From: an uncultured Tenacibaculum sp.
GTDB lineage: Bacteria; Bacteroidota; Bacteroidia; Flavobacteriales; Flavobacteriaceae
Length of the DNA: 64,000 bases
Direction: 5' to 3'
NCBI RefSeq assembly: GCF_947498805.1
Contig: NZ_CANMLT010000002.1
Coordinates: 124,001-188,000, forward strand
The translations under genes were made by a program, and so were the position numbers. Below are positions 36,624 to 44,236 of this stretch, piece after piece. How positions within the stretch are numbered: position 1 is the first letter of the stretch; each line of letters opens with the position of its first letter. The notes under the pieces were generated by a model. It had not been told where the DNA came from, made no database searches, and saw nothing but the letters and a program-made list of their open reading frames with translations.

Positions 36624-36656
36624 AAAAAAACATCTACATAAGTGTTGTAGATGTTT
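36624..36656 (-). terminator. Terminator of the AraC/VOC genes
   Basis: AAACATCTACA (36628-36638) pairs with TGTAGATGTTT (36646-36656); seven T follow on the - strand. It lies 16 bases after the VOC stop. Confidence 0.8.
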
Positions 36657-36672
36657 ATGGGGTGTTGTTGGT

Positions 36673-37068
36673 TTATAAATGTTGAATGATTTGAATATTA
36701 TTACCACAAGTATCATTAAAAACAGCGAACTTAACGGTACCCATTGCTGTTGGTTTTACACTAAATTCAACATCAAGTTTTAAAAGTCTCTCATATTCAG
36801 AATCGACATTGGCAACGTCAAATTGTGTGTAGGGAATTCCTGCCTCCATCAACGCATCTTGATATACTTTTGAAGGTTCAAAATGGTTTGGTGCTGGTTC
36901 TAGTAATAATTCTGGTCCGTCTTGCCATTCTGGAGAAACTACCGTTAACCATCTATTACCTCCTTCTAAAGGTGCATCTTTCTTTATAATAAAGCCTAAC
37001 TTTTCTGTATAGAATTTTGAAGCCTTTTCTTGATCTCTAACTGGAATACTAATAAGTGTTACTTTCAT
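36673..37068 (-). CDS. VOC-family (glyoxalase/bleomycin-resistance fold) protein
   Basis: The 131-residue protein has the two beta-alpha-beta-beta-beta halves of the VOC superfamily: VTLISIPVRDQEKASKFYTE-like start, FAVFNDTCGNNIQI at the end with the acidic metal-ligand region. It resembles PhnB/glyoxalase-like single-domain proteins; reaction and substrate cannot be inferred. It follows an AraC-type regulator gene by 45 bases on the same strand, and the two form a small operon frequently seen in Bacteroidota. Confidence 0.85.
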   Translation of the reverse strand: MKVTLISIPVRDQEKASKFYTEKLGFIIKKDAPLEGGNRWLTVVSPEWQDGPELLLEPAPNHFEPSKVYQDALMEAGIPYTQFDVANVDSEYERLLKLDVEFSVKPTAMGTVKFAVFNDTCGNNIQIIQHL

Positions 37069-37113
37069 TTTTTATGTATTTATGCTATGCAAAGTTGAGA
37101 ACTATATGATTAA

Positions 37114-37500
37114 TTAACTTCTCGAAAGTTGCTGTTTTTGAAAACTTCTAGGAGAACATCCAATTTTAATTTTAAAAAGTTTACTGAATGAACCTATACT
37201 TTCAAAGCCAACCGAAAAACAGGTTTGTGTAACACTCATTCCATTCTTCAAATTTTCTTTTGCCTTTTCAATACGTTTATCAATTAAATATTGTCTTGGT
37301 GTTTGACCATAGTATCGTTTAAAAAGCCTTAACAAATGGTATTTTGAAGTAAATCGAACATCAGACAATACATCTAAATTTATTTGCTTTTCATAATTAG
37401 TATCTATGAAGTTACGAGTGGCAATGATAGATTTTATTTGTTGTTCATTTGAAAAACAATTCTTTCTTATTTCATTTATTTTTTGTTTGTATAAAGTCAT
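37114..37500 (-). CDS. AraC-family HTH transcriptional regulator (DNA-binding domain only)
   Basis: At 128 residues this is essentially a free AraC/XylS DNA-binding domain: RNFIDTNYEKQINLDVLSDV, FTSKYHLLRLFKRYYGQTPRQY in the first HTH and GMSVTQTCFSVGFESIGSFSKLFKI in the second, ending PRSFQKQ. There is no sensory domain. It is upstream of a VOC gene it may regulate. Confidence 0.88.
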   Translation of the reverse strand: MTLYKQKINEIRKNCFSNEQQIKSIIATRNFIDTNYEKQINLDVLSDVRFTSKYHLLRLFKRYYGQTPRQYLIDKRIEKAKENLKNGMSVTQTCFSVGFESIGSFSKLFKIKIGCSPRSFQKQQLSRS

Positions 37501-37605
37501 TAATAGGATGTTTGTTTTACTATTAACTTTAAAGTTAGTAAATTTTAAGTAAAAATGACTGGTGGTATTCTGACGTGTTAATTCAAGTTTAAATTTGTTC
37601 TAATA

Positions 37606-38097
37606 TCATATACACTTTTGTATGTCTTTTATTTCTGAATAGATTTCATCGAGATCAATCTCCTTTTTTCCATGTCCTGCTGTAGAAATCTTTATACAAG
37701 ATTGTTGGTCTTTTATCTTAAAGTAATTGAAAAAAGAAAAAGACATAAAGGGAAAGTGCCTTATATCTGAAATTATAGCCTTTTCCAATTGTACTTCTTT
37801 TTTTATTGAGGAATTTATGAATCGAACTTGTTGAACACTTACTGTTTTGGTGTTGTAATTCAACTCGATTCTTTCAACATGAATTTTAAAAAAATGAAAT
37901 AGTTTATATACTATGAAACATATATTTATTATGAGTGTATAAAAAATGATTTCATGTAGTTTAGGTTTGGATAATGTGAGTAAGCTTTCAAACAAGTTAA
38001 TTAAAAGTGCTGAGAGAGGACCGTATAAAGCTAAATCGTAGATGAGCGTTTTTAAGGATATTGTTTTTCTTTTATTTTCAAATAATACTTTTATCAT
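37606..38097 (-). CDS. Small membrane protein with C-terminal PH-like domain, unknown
   Basis: I do not recognise this 163-residue protein. It has two hydrophobic segments (about 22-42 and 48-70), then a soluble C-terminal half (VERIELNYNTKTVSVQQV, KAIISDIRHFPF) whose strand pattern resembles bacterial PH-like/YdbT-type membrane domains. No signal peptide. It stands alone, with an AraC gene to the left and tRNA genes to the right. The coding call rests on length, Flavobacterium-like codon use and hydrophobic pattern. Confidence 0.65.
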   Translation of the reverse strand: MIKVLFENKRKTISLKTLIYDLALYGPLSALLINLFESLLTLSKPKLHEIIFYTLIINICFIVYKLFHFFKIHVERIELNYNTKTVSVQQVRFINSSIKKEVQLEKAIISDIRHFPFMSFSFFNYFKIKDQQSCIKISTAGHGKKEIDLDEIYSEIKDIQKCI

Positions 38098-38198
38098 AAT
38101 TATAGCAACATATTATGAGTCCAAGCTAACTATTTATTTGACAAAGTTCAAGGATAATAAAAACATTAATTTTAATAGTAGGCTAGGGAAGAAGTATA

Positions 38199-38231
38199 AA
38201 AAAACACCTACATAAATTGTAAGTGTTTTTT
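38199..38231 (-). terminator. Terminator after tRNA-Leu
   Basis: AAACACCTACA (38203-38213) pairs with TGTAAGTGTTT (38219-38229) with one mismatch; seven T follow on the - strand. Confidence 0.7.
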
Positions 38232-38232
38232 G

Positions 38233-38316
38233 TGCACATAGTGGGAGTCGAACCCACACGTTCTTACGAACACAAGCCCCTCAAGCCTGCGCGTCTACCA
38301 ATTCCGCCATACGTGC
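38233..38316 (-). tRNA. tRNA-Leu (anticodon GAG)
   Basis: On the - strand the cloverleaf begins GCACGTATGGCGGAATTGG; the acceptor GCACGTA pairs with TATGTGC at the 3' end, discriminator A. The anticodon loop TTGAGGG gives GAG (Leu CUU/CUC). The long variable arm (GTGTTCGTAAGAACG) marks a class II tRNA, and the T arm has GTGGGTTCGACTCCCAC. CCA is not encoded. Second gene of a two-tRNA unit. Confidence 0.95.
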
Positions 38317-38322
38317 GTAAAC

Positions 38323-38353
38323 AAAAAAAGTTAAGCTATTAGGCTTAACTTTT
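38323..38353 (-). terminator. Hairpin between tRNA-Lys and tRNA-Leu
   Basis: AAAAGTTAAG (38326-38335) pairs with CTTAACTTTT (38344-38353), and T runs occur on both strands. It could terminate tRNA-Lys transcripts or act as a processing spacer. Confidence 0.6.
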
Positions 38354-38354
38354 G

Positions 38355-38427
38355 TGACCGGGCTGGGGCTCGAACCCAGGACCCTCTCCTTAAAAGGGAG
38401 ATGCTCTACCAACTGAGCTACCCGGTC
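38355..38427 (-). tRNA. tRNA-Lys (anticodon UUU)
   Basis: The - strand begins GACCGGGTAGCTCAGTTGGT; acceptor GACCGGG pairs with CCCGGTC, discriminator A. The anticodon stem TCTCC/GGAGA holds loop CTTTTAA, anticodon TTT (Lys AAA/AAG). The T arm reads CTGGGTTCGAGCCCCAG. CCA is not encoded. Confidence 0.96.
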
Positions 38428-38456
38428 ATTGTTTTGCTTATTTCTCAAAGCGGTTG

Positions 38457-38485
38457 CAAATATACAAGAGTTTTTTATTTCTCAA
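38457..38485 (-). promoter_or_regulatory. Promoter of the tRNA-Lys/tRNA-Leu unit
   Basis: On the - strand, TTG (38485-38483), an 18-base spacer and TATATTTG (38464-38457), an exact match to the Bacteroidota promoter pattern. It ends 29 bases before the tRNA-Lys 5' end. Confidence 0.7.
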
Positions 38486-38537
38486 AAACTTTTTTGTGCT
38501 TTTTTTTTCTAATATTTGTAAAACCTTAATTTACAAT

Positions 38538-39056
38538 ATGAAATTTATTTTTTTAGGATACATGGCAAGTGGTAAGTCAACCATAGGAAGGTTGTTTGCT
38601 CAAAAAAGACAGCTTAATTTTATAGATCTTGATGCTTATATCGAAGAAAAAGAGGGTATAAGTGTTACCGAAATTTTTAAAACAAAAGGAGAGATCTATT
38701 TTAGAAAACAAGAAAACCTATATTTAAAAGAATTATTAAGTAAAGAAGAAGAGTTTGTACTGGCATTAGGAGGAGGAACTCCATGTTATGCCAATAATAT
38801 GAATGTCATTTTAGAAAGCTCTGATACGATCTCTATATATTTAAAACTTAAAATAAGTACTTTATTTAATCGCTTGTCCAAAGAAAAGTCTCAAAGACCC
38901 TTAGTGGCAGATTTAGAGGATAATGATATAATGGAGTTTATTGCCAAACATTTGTTTGAGCGTGGTTATTACTACAACCAAGCTAATGTTATTGTAAATG
39001 GAGATGATAAAGAGGTAACGGATTTAGTAACCGAAATAAACCGCTTATTAAGTTAA
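38538..39056 (+). CDS. aroK: Shikimate kinase
   Basis: Starting at ATG 38538 gives MKFIFLGYMASGKSTIGRLF, the normal start of shikimate kinase with its Walker A; a longer frame from 38454 adds a Phe/Leu-rich 28-residue stretch in the tRNA promoter region and is rejected. The 172-residue protein has IDLDAYIEEKEG (Mg and shikimate), FRKQENLYL, ALGGGTPCY and the lid RPL. It phosphorylates shikimate in aromatic amino-acid synthesis. Its last 9 bases overlap the convergent PRTase gene. Confidence 0.92.
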   Translation: MKFIFLGYMASGKSTIGRLFAQKRQLNFIDLDAYIEEKEGISVTEIFKTKGEIYFRKQENLYLKELLSKEEEFVLALGGGTPCYANNMNVILESSDTISIYLKLKISTLFNRLSKEKSQRPLVADLEDNDIMEFIAKHLFERGYYYNQANVIVNGDDKEVTDLVTEINRLLS

Positions 39057-39551
39057 ATAAGCGGTTGTTTTATTTTCTTCAAATTTTACAACTACATGTT
39101 CTTTAATAGAAGTAGATAAAGAGATTCCTTTAAAATCTGCTTTAATTGGATACTTCTTATGATTTCGATTCACCAAAACAGCTGTTTTAAACCTTTTTAA
39201 AGGAACGTCTAAAAAGTGCTTTACCGCATAAATCAATGTAGTTCCTGAATGTAGAACATCATCAATCAATACTAAAGCTTTGTTTTGATATTCAGCAGCA
39301 GCTATAGAGGTTGTTACAGAACCAATAGGATTTTTCTTATCAATAGTAACTTCACAAAGAATTATTTCTATTTCCGAAATTTCTTTTAGCACTTCGGCAA
39401 TTTTTTCTGCTAGCTTAATTCCTTTGTCTTTAATGCCCGCAAGAACAATTTCAGTTTCATTACTATTACTTTCATATATCTGATAAGCAATTCGTTTGAT
39501 TTTTTGTTCTATTTGAAGGTTGTTTAGTATAATGTTTTCTTCAGTAATCAT
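39048..39551 (-). CDS. Type I phosphoribosyltransferase (PyrR/HPRT-like)
   Basis: The 167-residue protein has the PRPP-binding motif VLIDDVLHSGTTLIYAV (about 95-111), typical of type I PRTases, and an N-terminal region like PyrR (IEQKIKRIAYQIYE, EIVLAGIKDKGIKLAEKI). It could be a purine/uracil PRTase or a PyrR-type bifunctional regulator; the family alone does not settle it. It follows the S4-domain gene by 26 bases on the same strand, downstream of a good promoter at 39986-40017. Confidence 0.8.
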   Translation of the reverse strand: MITEENIILNNLQIEQKIKRIAYQIYESNSNETEIVLAGIKDKGIKLAEKIAEVLKEISEIEIILCEVTIDKKNPIGSVTTSIAAAEYQNKALVLIDDVLHSGTTLIYAVKHFLDVPLKRFKTAVLVNRNHKKYPIKADFKGISLSTSIKEHVVVKFEENKTTAYLT

Positions 39552-39577
39552 TAATAAAAATTTACTTTGATTTAAGT

Positions 39578-39952
39578 TTATTCGTCAGAAGAATCATAGT
39601 ATTCATCAATGTCTCTTCTGTCTTTTTTAGTAGGTCTACCAGTTCCTTTTTTTCGGTAATAATCTTTAGAGTACTTTAAAAGCTCTGTTTTTTCAAACTC
39701 TTCTTTAGGCGTTAGGTCTTTTCTATATAAGTCTACAAGTTTCGCTCCAACACGATTTGGTGGGATGTCTAATACTCTTATTTTATAATTAATTTGATTT
39801 TTTCGTATGATAATCTCCTCATTTCCAAAAATATCTTTTGATGGTTTTAAGTTAGTACCATCTATTTTTACATGTCCTTTTTTGCATGCATCAGTAGCTA
39901 AACTTCTGGTTTTAAAAAGCCTGATACACCAAAGGTATTTGTCAATTCTCAT
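39578..39952 (-). CDS. RNA-binding S4-domain protein (Hsp15 family)
   Basis: The 124-residue protein opens MRIDKYLWCIRLFKTRSLAT, the S4 domain start of Hsp15 (HslR), then CKKGHVKIDG and a C-terminal basic tail KKGTGRPTKKDRRDIDEYY. In E. coli, Hsp15 binds 50S subunits carrying stalled nascent chains; the role here is inferred from that. First gene of a two-gene leftward unit with the PRTase gene. Confidence 0.88.
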   Translation of the reverse strand: MRIDKYLWCIRLFKTRSLATDACKKGHVKIDGTNLKPSKDIFGNEEIIIRKNQINYKIRVLDIPPNRVGAKLVDLYRKDLTPKEEFEKTELLKYSKDYYRKKGTGRPTKKDRRDIDEYYDSSDE

Positions 39953-39985
39953 AAGAAAAGTTAAATTTTGTCGTTTCTCTTTTTA

Positions 39986-40017
39986 CAAAGGTATAAAAAT
40001 GGTAAATTGCGCGTCAA
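39986..40017 (-). promoter_or_regulatory. Promoter of the S4-domain/PRTase unit
   Basis: TTG (40017-40015), 21-base spacer and TACCTTTG (39993-39986) on the - strand, exact to the consensus, 33 bases before the ATG at 39952. Confidence 0.65.
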
Positions 40018-40030
40018 ATTCAAAAGATAA

Positions 40031-40903
40031 ATGATAAAATTTAAACACATTTTATGTGCAGCTATAATAGGAATTGTATTATATGCTTGTGGTAGTGATA
40101 GTAATTCAGTAGCTAATTTTGATCATGCAGCTCAAGCAGTAAAGGATAATGATAGTTTAGTGAAATTTTTAAAGAATCATTATTATGATGCATCAAAAGA
40201 TTCTGTAAAAGTAATTGCTAATGGAGAGACTTCATTGTATGATGATGGTAAGTTAGTTACAAAAGATGTTACTTATGAAGAGGTAGATTATAAACTGTAC
40301 TATTATGTAAATAATGTAGGAGACCCTAAACCTGTAAAAGGAAATCCAACGAAAATGGATTCTGTATTGGTTTCTTATGGAGGTAAATTCGTTACAAATT
40401 CTAACTTAGGGAATACTTTTGAAAACGGTACTAATGTTTGGTTTACTCTAAGTGGAGTAATACCAGGATGGAGAGAAACTTTTATTCATTTTAAAGGAGG
40501 AGAAAATATTACTGTACTTCCTGGAGGAGCACTTACCTTTCAAGGGTTTGGAAAAGGAATTATTTTTATACCTTCTGGATTAGCTTATAGAAATAGAGGA
40601 ACTAATGATTTTAGAATAGGACCTAATCAAAGTTTATTTTTCTATTTTGAATTATATGATATAATAGAAGATACTGATGAAGATCGTGATTGGGTAATTA
40701 GTTTGCATGAAGATCTTGATGGTGATGGTGACCCTCAAAATGATGATACCGATGGAGATGGAACACCAAATTATAGAGATACAGATGATGATGGTGATGG
40801 AAAGCTAACGAAAGATGAAGATGCCAATGGAGATAAAGATCCAAGAAACGATGATGCAGATAAAGATGGTATCCCAGATTATTTAGACAGAGATACACGA
40901 TAA
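40031..40903 (+). CDS. FKBP-type prolyl isomerase lipoprotein with TSP3-like Ca-binding tail
   Basis: The 290-residue protein has a lipoprotein signal ending LYAC (Cys20), a linker, and an FKBP domain (about 105-210: DSVLVSYGGKFV, GVIPGWRETFIHFKGGENI, GIIFIPSGLAY, FFYFELYDI). Beyond the usual end of the FKBP fold is an Asp-rich tail with DxDGDGxxDxDD repeats of thrombospondin type 3 type (DTDGDGTPNYRDTDDDGDG), which should bind calcium. Flavobacterial FKBP lipoproteins are known; a TSP3 tail may tether it at the surface or stabilise it in sea water. Confidence 0.87.
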   Translation: MIKFKHILCAAIIGIVLYACGSDSNSVANFDHAAQAVKDNDSLVKFLKNHYYDASKDSVKVIANGETSLYDDGKLVTKDVTYEEVDYKLYYYVNNVGDPKPVKGNPTKMDSVLVSYGGKFVTNSNLGNTFENGTNVWFTLSGVIPGWRETFIHFKGGENITVLPGGALTFQGFGKGIIFIPSGLAYRNRGTNDFRIGPNQSLFFYFELYDIIEDTDEDRDWVISLHEDLDGDGDPQNDDTDGDGTPNYRDTDDDGDGKLTKDEDANGDKDPRNDDADKDGIPDYLDRDTR

Positions 40904-40924
40904 TTGATATAACATTATATAAAT

Positions 40925-40958
40925 AAAAAAGACCGAAGTAACAACTTCGGTCTTTTTT
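40925..40958. terminator. Bidirectional terminator
   Basis: GACCGAAGT (40931-40939) pairs with ACTTCGGTC (40944-40952) between six A and six T. It serves the FKBP gene and the convergent beta-barrel gene. Confidence 0.88.
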
Positions 40959-40986
40959 ATTTATATGTATTAAATTTTATAGGGGA

Positions 40987-41616
40987 TTAAAATCTATAAG
41001 AAAGCCCTACGATGATTTGATTAACTCTTGTGTCAAAATTAACGTTTTGAGATACGTTATTATTTACAAAGCTTGTTTCAGTGTCGTTTAGAGCTCTTTC
41101 CCAACGAACGTCTAATCCTAATTTACCTAATTCGATTCCAGCTCCCATTTGAATCCCTAATGAAAACCCATCTGACTTAACTTCTTTAAGATCACTAAGA
41201 TTAAAATCAGAACCTACTATGTATTGAAATGAAGGTCCTGCAAATACATGAGCTACTTTTAAGAATTTTTTACCTAATAAAACAGGAATATCAATTTTTT
41301 GTAAATCAAAAGATACCGATTTGTTTTCAAAAGCCGGAGTTGCAGCTCCTGTACTTTGTTTATAGGTAGTTTCTGAGCTTAATTGAGTATAAATTATTTC
41401 AGGACGGATATACAATCCAATTGCTGGAATTTTGGCTCTTAGCCAAAAACCACCGTGAAAACCTGCTTTACTTTTTGCCCCTGATAATACATCATCTTTT
41501 ACTTCAGTAAAAGTACCTGAGTTATAGTTTATACCACCTTTAATTCCAAAGTGAATTTGACTTATGGCAACTTGAGTTGCTCCTAAAAAAAATAGTAATA
41601 CTGCGATTTTTTTCAT
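40987..41616 (-). CDS. Outer-membrane beta-barrel protein (PorT-like fold)
   Basis: The 209-residue protein has a signal peptide (MKKIAVLLFFLGATQVAISQ) and the opening GIKGGINYNSG with repeated amphipathic strands and a terminal aromatic GLSYRF, the mark of outer-membrane barrels. It matches the OMP_b-brl_2/porin-family group of eight-stranded barrels. PorT itself is a distinct member involved in T9SS; nothing here shows that this is PorT. Confidence 0.85.
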   Translation of the reverse strand: MKKIAVLLFFLGATQVAISQIHFGIKGGINYNSGTFTEVKDDVLSGAKSKAGFHGGFWLRAKIPAIGLYIRPEIIYTQLSSETTYKQSTGAATPAFENKSVSFDLQKIDIPVLLGKKFLKVAHVFAGPSFQYIVGSDFNLSDLKEVKSDGFSLGIQMGAGIELGKLGLDVRWERALNDTETSFVNNNVSQNVNFDTRVNQIIVGLSYRF

Positions 41617-41679
41617 TTTTCTAGTTTTTAGTATTTGAATAATTAACGTTTATTTATTGAAAATGTTGGTTTGAATCAT

Positions 41680-41715
41680 AAAAAAAACATCATTAAATCT
41701 TATTAATGATGTTTT
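41680..41715 (-). terminator. Terminator of the transketolase C-half gene
   Basis: CATCATTAA (41688-41696) pairs with TTAATGATG (41703-41711), with A/T flanks. It has seven T on the - strand, and lies between the transketolase and barrel genes. Confidence 0.8.
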
Positions 41716-41737
41716 ATGTAAGTATATTTTTGTAAGA

Positions 41738-42691
41738 TTATTTTCTTGAAATAACTTTTTCTACTGCTTTGATTATAGCCTTATCATTTAAGCCATATTT
41801 CTCCATTAATTGTGCAGGTGTTGCGGATTCACCGAAACTATCGTTCACTGCAACAAATTCTTGAGGAGTAGGGGAGTTAACAGCTAAACAACGTGCTACA
41901 CTTTCTCCTAATCCACCATATTTATTGTGCTCTTCAGCTGTTACAACACAACCTGTTTTTACAACTGATTTTAAAATAGCTTCTTCGTCTAAAGGTTTAA
42001 TAGTATGTATATTAATTACTTCAGCAGAAATTCCTTTTTCTTCTAGTTGTTCAGCAGCTTGTAAAGCTTCCCAAACTAAATGTCCTGTAGCTACGATAGT
42101 TACATCAGTACCTTCTGTTAAAACAATTGCTTTACCTATTTCAAATTTTTGATCCTCTGGCATGAATACTGGCACTTTTGGACGTCCAAAACGTAAATAC
42201 ACAGGTCCTTCATGAGCTGCTAATGCTATAGTTGCTGCTTTTGTTTGATTGTAATCACATGTATTAATTACAGTCATTCCAGGTAGCATCTTCATTAAAC
42301 CAATATCTTCTAAGATTTGGTGTGTTGCTCCGTCTTCTCCTAAAGTTAAACCTGCGTGAGAAGCACATATTTTCACATTTTTGTGAGAATAAGCAATTGA
42401 TTGACGAATTTGATCATACACTCTACCTGTAGAAAAGTTTGCAAATGTACCTGTAAAAGGAATCTTACCACCAATAGTCATACCTGCAGCAATTCCCATC
42501 ATATTAGCTTCAGCAATTCCAACTTGGAAGAAGCGTTCTGGATGATTTTTTGCAAAGTCTCCCATTTTTAACGATCCTGTTAAATCAGCACATAGTGCAA
42601 CTACATCAGAATTTGTTTTTCCTAACTCAGTTAAACCATCACCAAAACCAGATCTGGTATCCTTTTTTTCTGTATAGGTATATTTTTTCAT
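41738..42691 (-). CDS. Transketolase C-terminal subunit
   Basis: The 317-residue protein corresponds to the pyrimidine-binding and C-terminal domains of a split transketolase: DLTGSLKM, FFQVGIAEANMMGIAAGMT with the catalytic Glu, GEDGATHQ and VTAEEHNKYGGLG. The companion N-terminal subunit, which binds thiamine diphosphate phosphates (GDG...N motif), is normally the adjacent gene but is not here: the upstream gene is maf. Alone it cannot be active; the partner must be elsewhere. An alternative is a DXS-like half enzyme, less likely from the motifs. Confidence 0.85.
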   Translation of the reverse strand: MKKYTYTEKKDTRSGFGDGLTELGKTNSDVVALCADLTGSLKMGDFAKNHPERFFQVGIAEANMMGIAAGMTIGGKIPFTGTFANFSTGRVYDQIRQSIAYSHKNVKICASHAGLTLGEDGATHQILEDIGLMKMLPGMTVINTCDYNQTKAATIALAAHEGPVYLRFGRPKVPVFMPEDQKFEIGKAIVLTEGTDVTIVATGHLVWEALQAAEQLEEKGISAEVINIHTIKPLDEEAILKSVVKTGCVVTAEEHNKYGGLGESVARCLAVNSPTPQEFVAVNDSFGESATPAQLMEKYGLNDKAIIKAVEKVISRK

Positions 42692-42735
42692 TGAAATAAA
42701 TTTTCTTTTGCTGTTATGTTGTGTTTTGTAAGCCC

Positions 42736-42743
42736 CAAAAATA
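42736..42743 (-). promoter_or_regulatory. -7 promoter box of the transketolase C-half gene
   Basis: TATTTTTG on the - strand, exact TAnnTTTG, about 44 bases before the ATG at 42691, in the gap after maf. Confidence 0.5.
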
Positions 42744-42766
42744 AGAATATTATTTTACGAGGGCAC

Positions 42767-43348
42767 TTATAATTTCATCAATTCTTTATATAATTCATGG
42801 GTGGGTAATCCTACTACATTAAAATAGCTTCCCTCGATTTTTGAAATCCCTATTTTTCCTATCCATTCTTGGATTCCATAGGCGCCAGCTTTATCGTAAG
42901 GCTGGAAGTTTTCTACATAATAATGAATTTCATCATCACTTAATTCTTTAAAGAATACAGTCGTATTATCGTTTACAATTTTCTGAAAGCTCTTGTTTTT
43001 TATGGAAATAGAAGTAATGACCTCATGCTTTTTTCCAGACATGTTTTTTAGCATGTCAAAAGCTTCTTCATAGTTTTTGGGTTTGCCTAATGCTTTATTG
43101 TTAAACCATACGATAGTATCTGATGTAATAAGTAAGTCATGCTCTGTTAATTCACTATCAAATACTTTCGATTTTAAATCGGCCAAGTAGTCTGTGATTT
43201 CACTTGCTTGTAAATGTTTAGGATATATTTCTTCAACTTCTTTTACTCGAATTTCAAAGTCTAGATTTAAATCTTTAAAAAATTGTTGTCTTCTTGGTGA
43301 TCCAGAAGCTAGAATGATGTTGTACTTAGATAATTTATTGGATAACAT
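42767..43348 (-). CDS. maf: Maf-family nucleotide pyrophosphatase
   Basis: Start placed at ATG 43348 (MLSNKLSKYNIILASGSPRR), rather than the upstream in-frame codon at 43378. The protein is about 193 residues with ASGSPRRQQF, KEVEEIYP, TSDTIVWFNNKALGKP and PYDKAGAYGIQ motifs of Maf/YhdE proteins, which hydrolyse dTTP, UTP or modified nucleotides. It overlaps the upstream UbiA-like gene by 14 bases, so it belongs to the smpB/UbiA/maf operon. Confidence 0.92.
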   Translation of the reverse strand: MLSNKLSKYNIILASGSPRRQQFFKDLNLDFEIRVKEVEEIYPKHLQASEITDYLADLKSKVFDSELTEHDLLITSDTIVWFNNKALGKPKNYEEAFDMLKNMSGKKHEVITSISIKNKSFQKIVNDNTTVFFKELSDDEIHYYVENFQPYDKAGAYGIQEWIGKIGISKIEGSYFNVVGLPTHELYKELMKL

Positions 43349-44234
43349 ACTTAAAGTAATATGTAAATAAAGGAACACTCAAAAAGGTAAAGTAATACGC
43401 TATATTACTTTTTTTAAAAAGTGTTTCATATTGTTTCGGTGTATTTACGGTGGTTAAATGATAAATAAGCCATAACTGCGGAACGATAACCGTTACAAAT
43501 ATGATGGCTTTGATATACTTATCTTTTAAAAACAGTACTAAAATAATTATTGTAATAATGAGTAAGCCTATTAAAATACCATTGGCAATATTTTTAGCTC
43601 TTTTTCTTCCTAATAATACTGGTAATGTTTGCTGCTTTTTTTGATGGTCTTTATCAATATACTTTACATTATATAAAATACCACGAATAATATTGGCAAA
43701 GAAAGAATATGCGATAAATGACATGGCAATAACTTCTACTTGAAAAAATAAATCGAGTTGAAGAGAATTTAAACTTATAGGGTAGTCGAACCACCAAACT
43801 AATAAAGCAGCAAAAATGCGAATGAAACTATTAATAATATTAGAAAAGAAGGTCTTGGTTCTAACCGTTTTGTAATAACTAATTAAGGCGAATAGTGCAA
43901 TTATAAAAACAAAACTATAATATGGCTTTTCAACAAAAAAGGATAGGTAAACTCCTAAGAAAACTCCAACAATTCCAAAAATCATAGCAATGTTTACTGC
44001 ATGATCTTTAGAGAATATTTCCATATACCTCTTTTTATTATCTATATAATAACTGTATAAATAACCAGAAGCTAAAATACTAGTGGTAGTAATTGATAAT
44101 AAAATAAGGTCTACGAAGGTTAATTTGGTTTCAAAATCATAACCATATAGAAAGCAGTATTTCAGCATAAACTGTACTACTGTGATATGTAGCAAGTTTT
44201 TCCACTTTATGATATTTAAAAAGTGAGTTAACAT
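43335..44234 (-). CDS. UbiA-like prenyltransferase-fold membrane protein with degenerate Asp motifs
   Basis: The 299-residue protein has about eight to nine TM helices and the general UbiA layout, including LPVLLGRKRAK, equivalent to TLPVxLG in UbiA enzymes. The first Asp-rich motif (NDxxDxxxD) is absent: the spot reads SGYLYSYYIDNK. At the second motif one Asp is kept but another is Tyr. It might be a flavobacterial geranylgeranylglyceryl phosphate synthase relative, but loss of the Mg2+-diphosphate motifs makes catalysis doubtful. Sits 2 bases after smpB and overlaps maf. Confidence 0.72.
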   Translation of the reverse strand: MLTHFLNIIKWKNLLHITVVQFMLKYCFLYGYDFETKLTFVDLILLSITTTSILASGYLYSYYIDNKKRYMEIFSKDHAVNIAMIFGIVGVFLGVYLSFFVEKPYYSFVFIIALFALISYYKTVRTKTFFSNIINSFIRIFAALLVWWFDYPISLNSLQLDLFFQVEVIAMSFIAYSFFANIIRGILYNVKYIDKDHQKKQQTLPVLLGRKRAKNIANGILIGLLIITIIILVLFLKDKYIKAIIFVTVIVPQLWLIYHLTTVNTPKQYETLFKKSNIAYYFTFLSVPLFTYYFKYVIQ

Positions 44235-44236
44235 GT

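Noticed and set aside
38454..38537. N-terminal extension of shikimate kinase from 38454
   Set aside because: The 28 residues are rich in Phe and Leu, overlap the promoter region of the tRNA genes and are not part of the kinase fold; ATG 38538 gives the family start.
40698..40898. His/Leu-rich - strand reading frame (66 residues)
   Set aside because: It is the complement of the Asp-Gly-rich TSP3 tail of the FKBP gene; GAT/GAC codons read backwards give His and Leu. No promoter or independent support.
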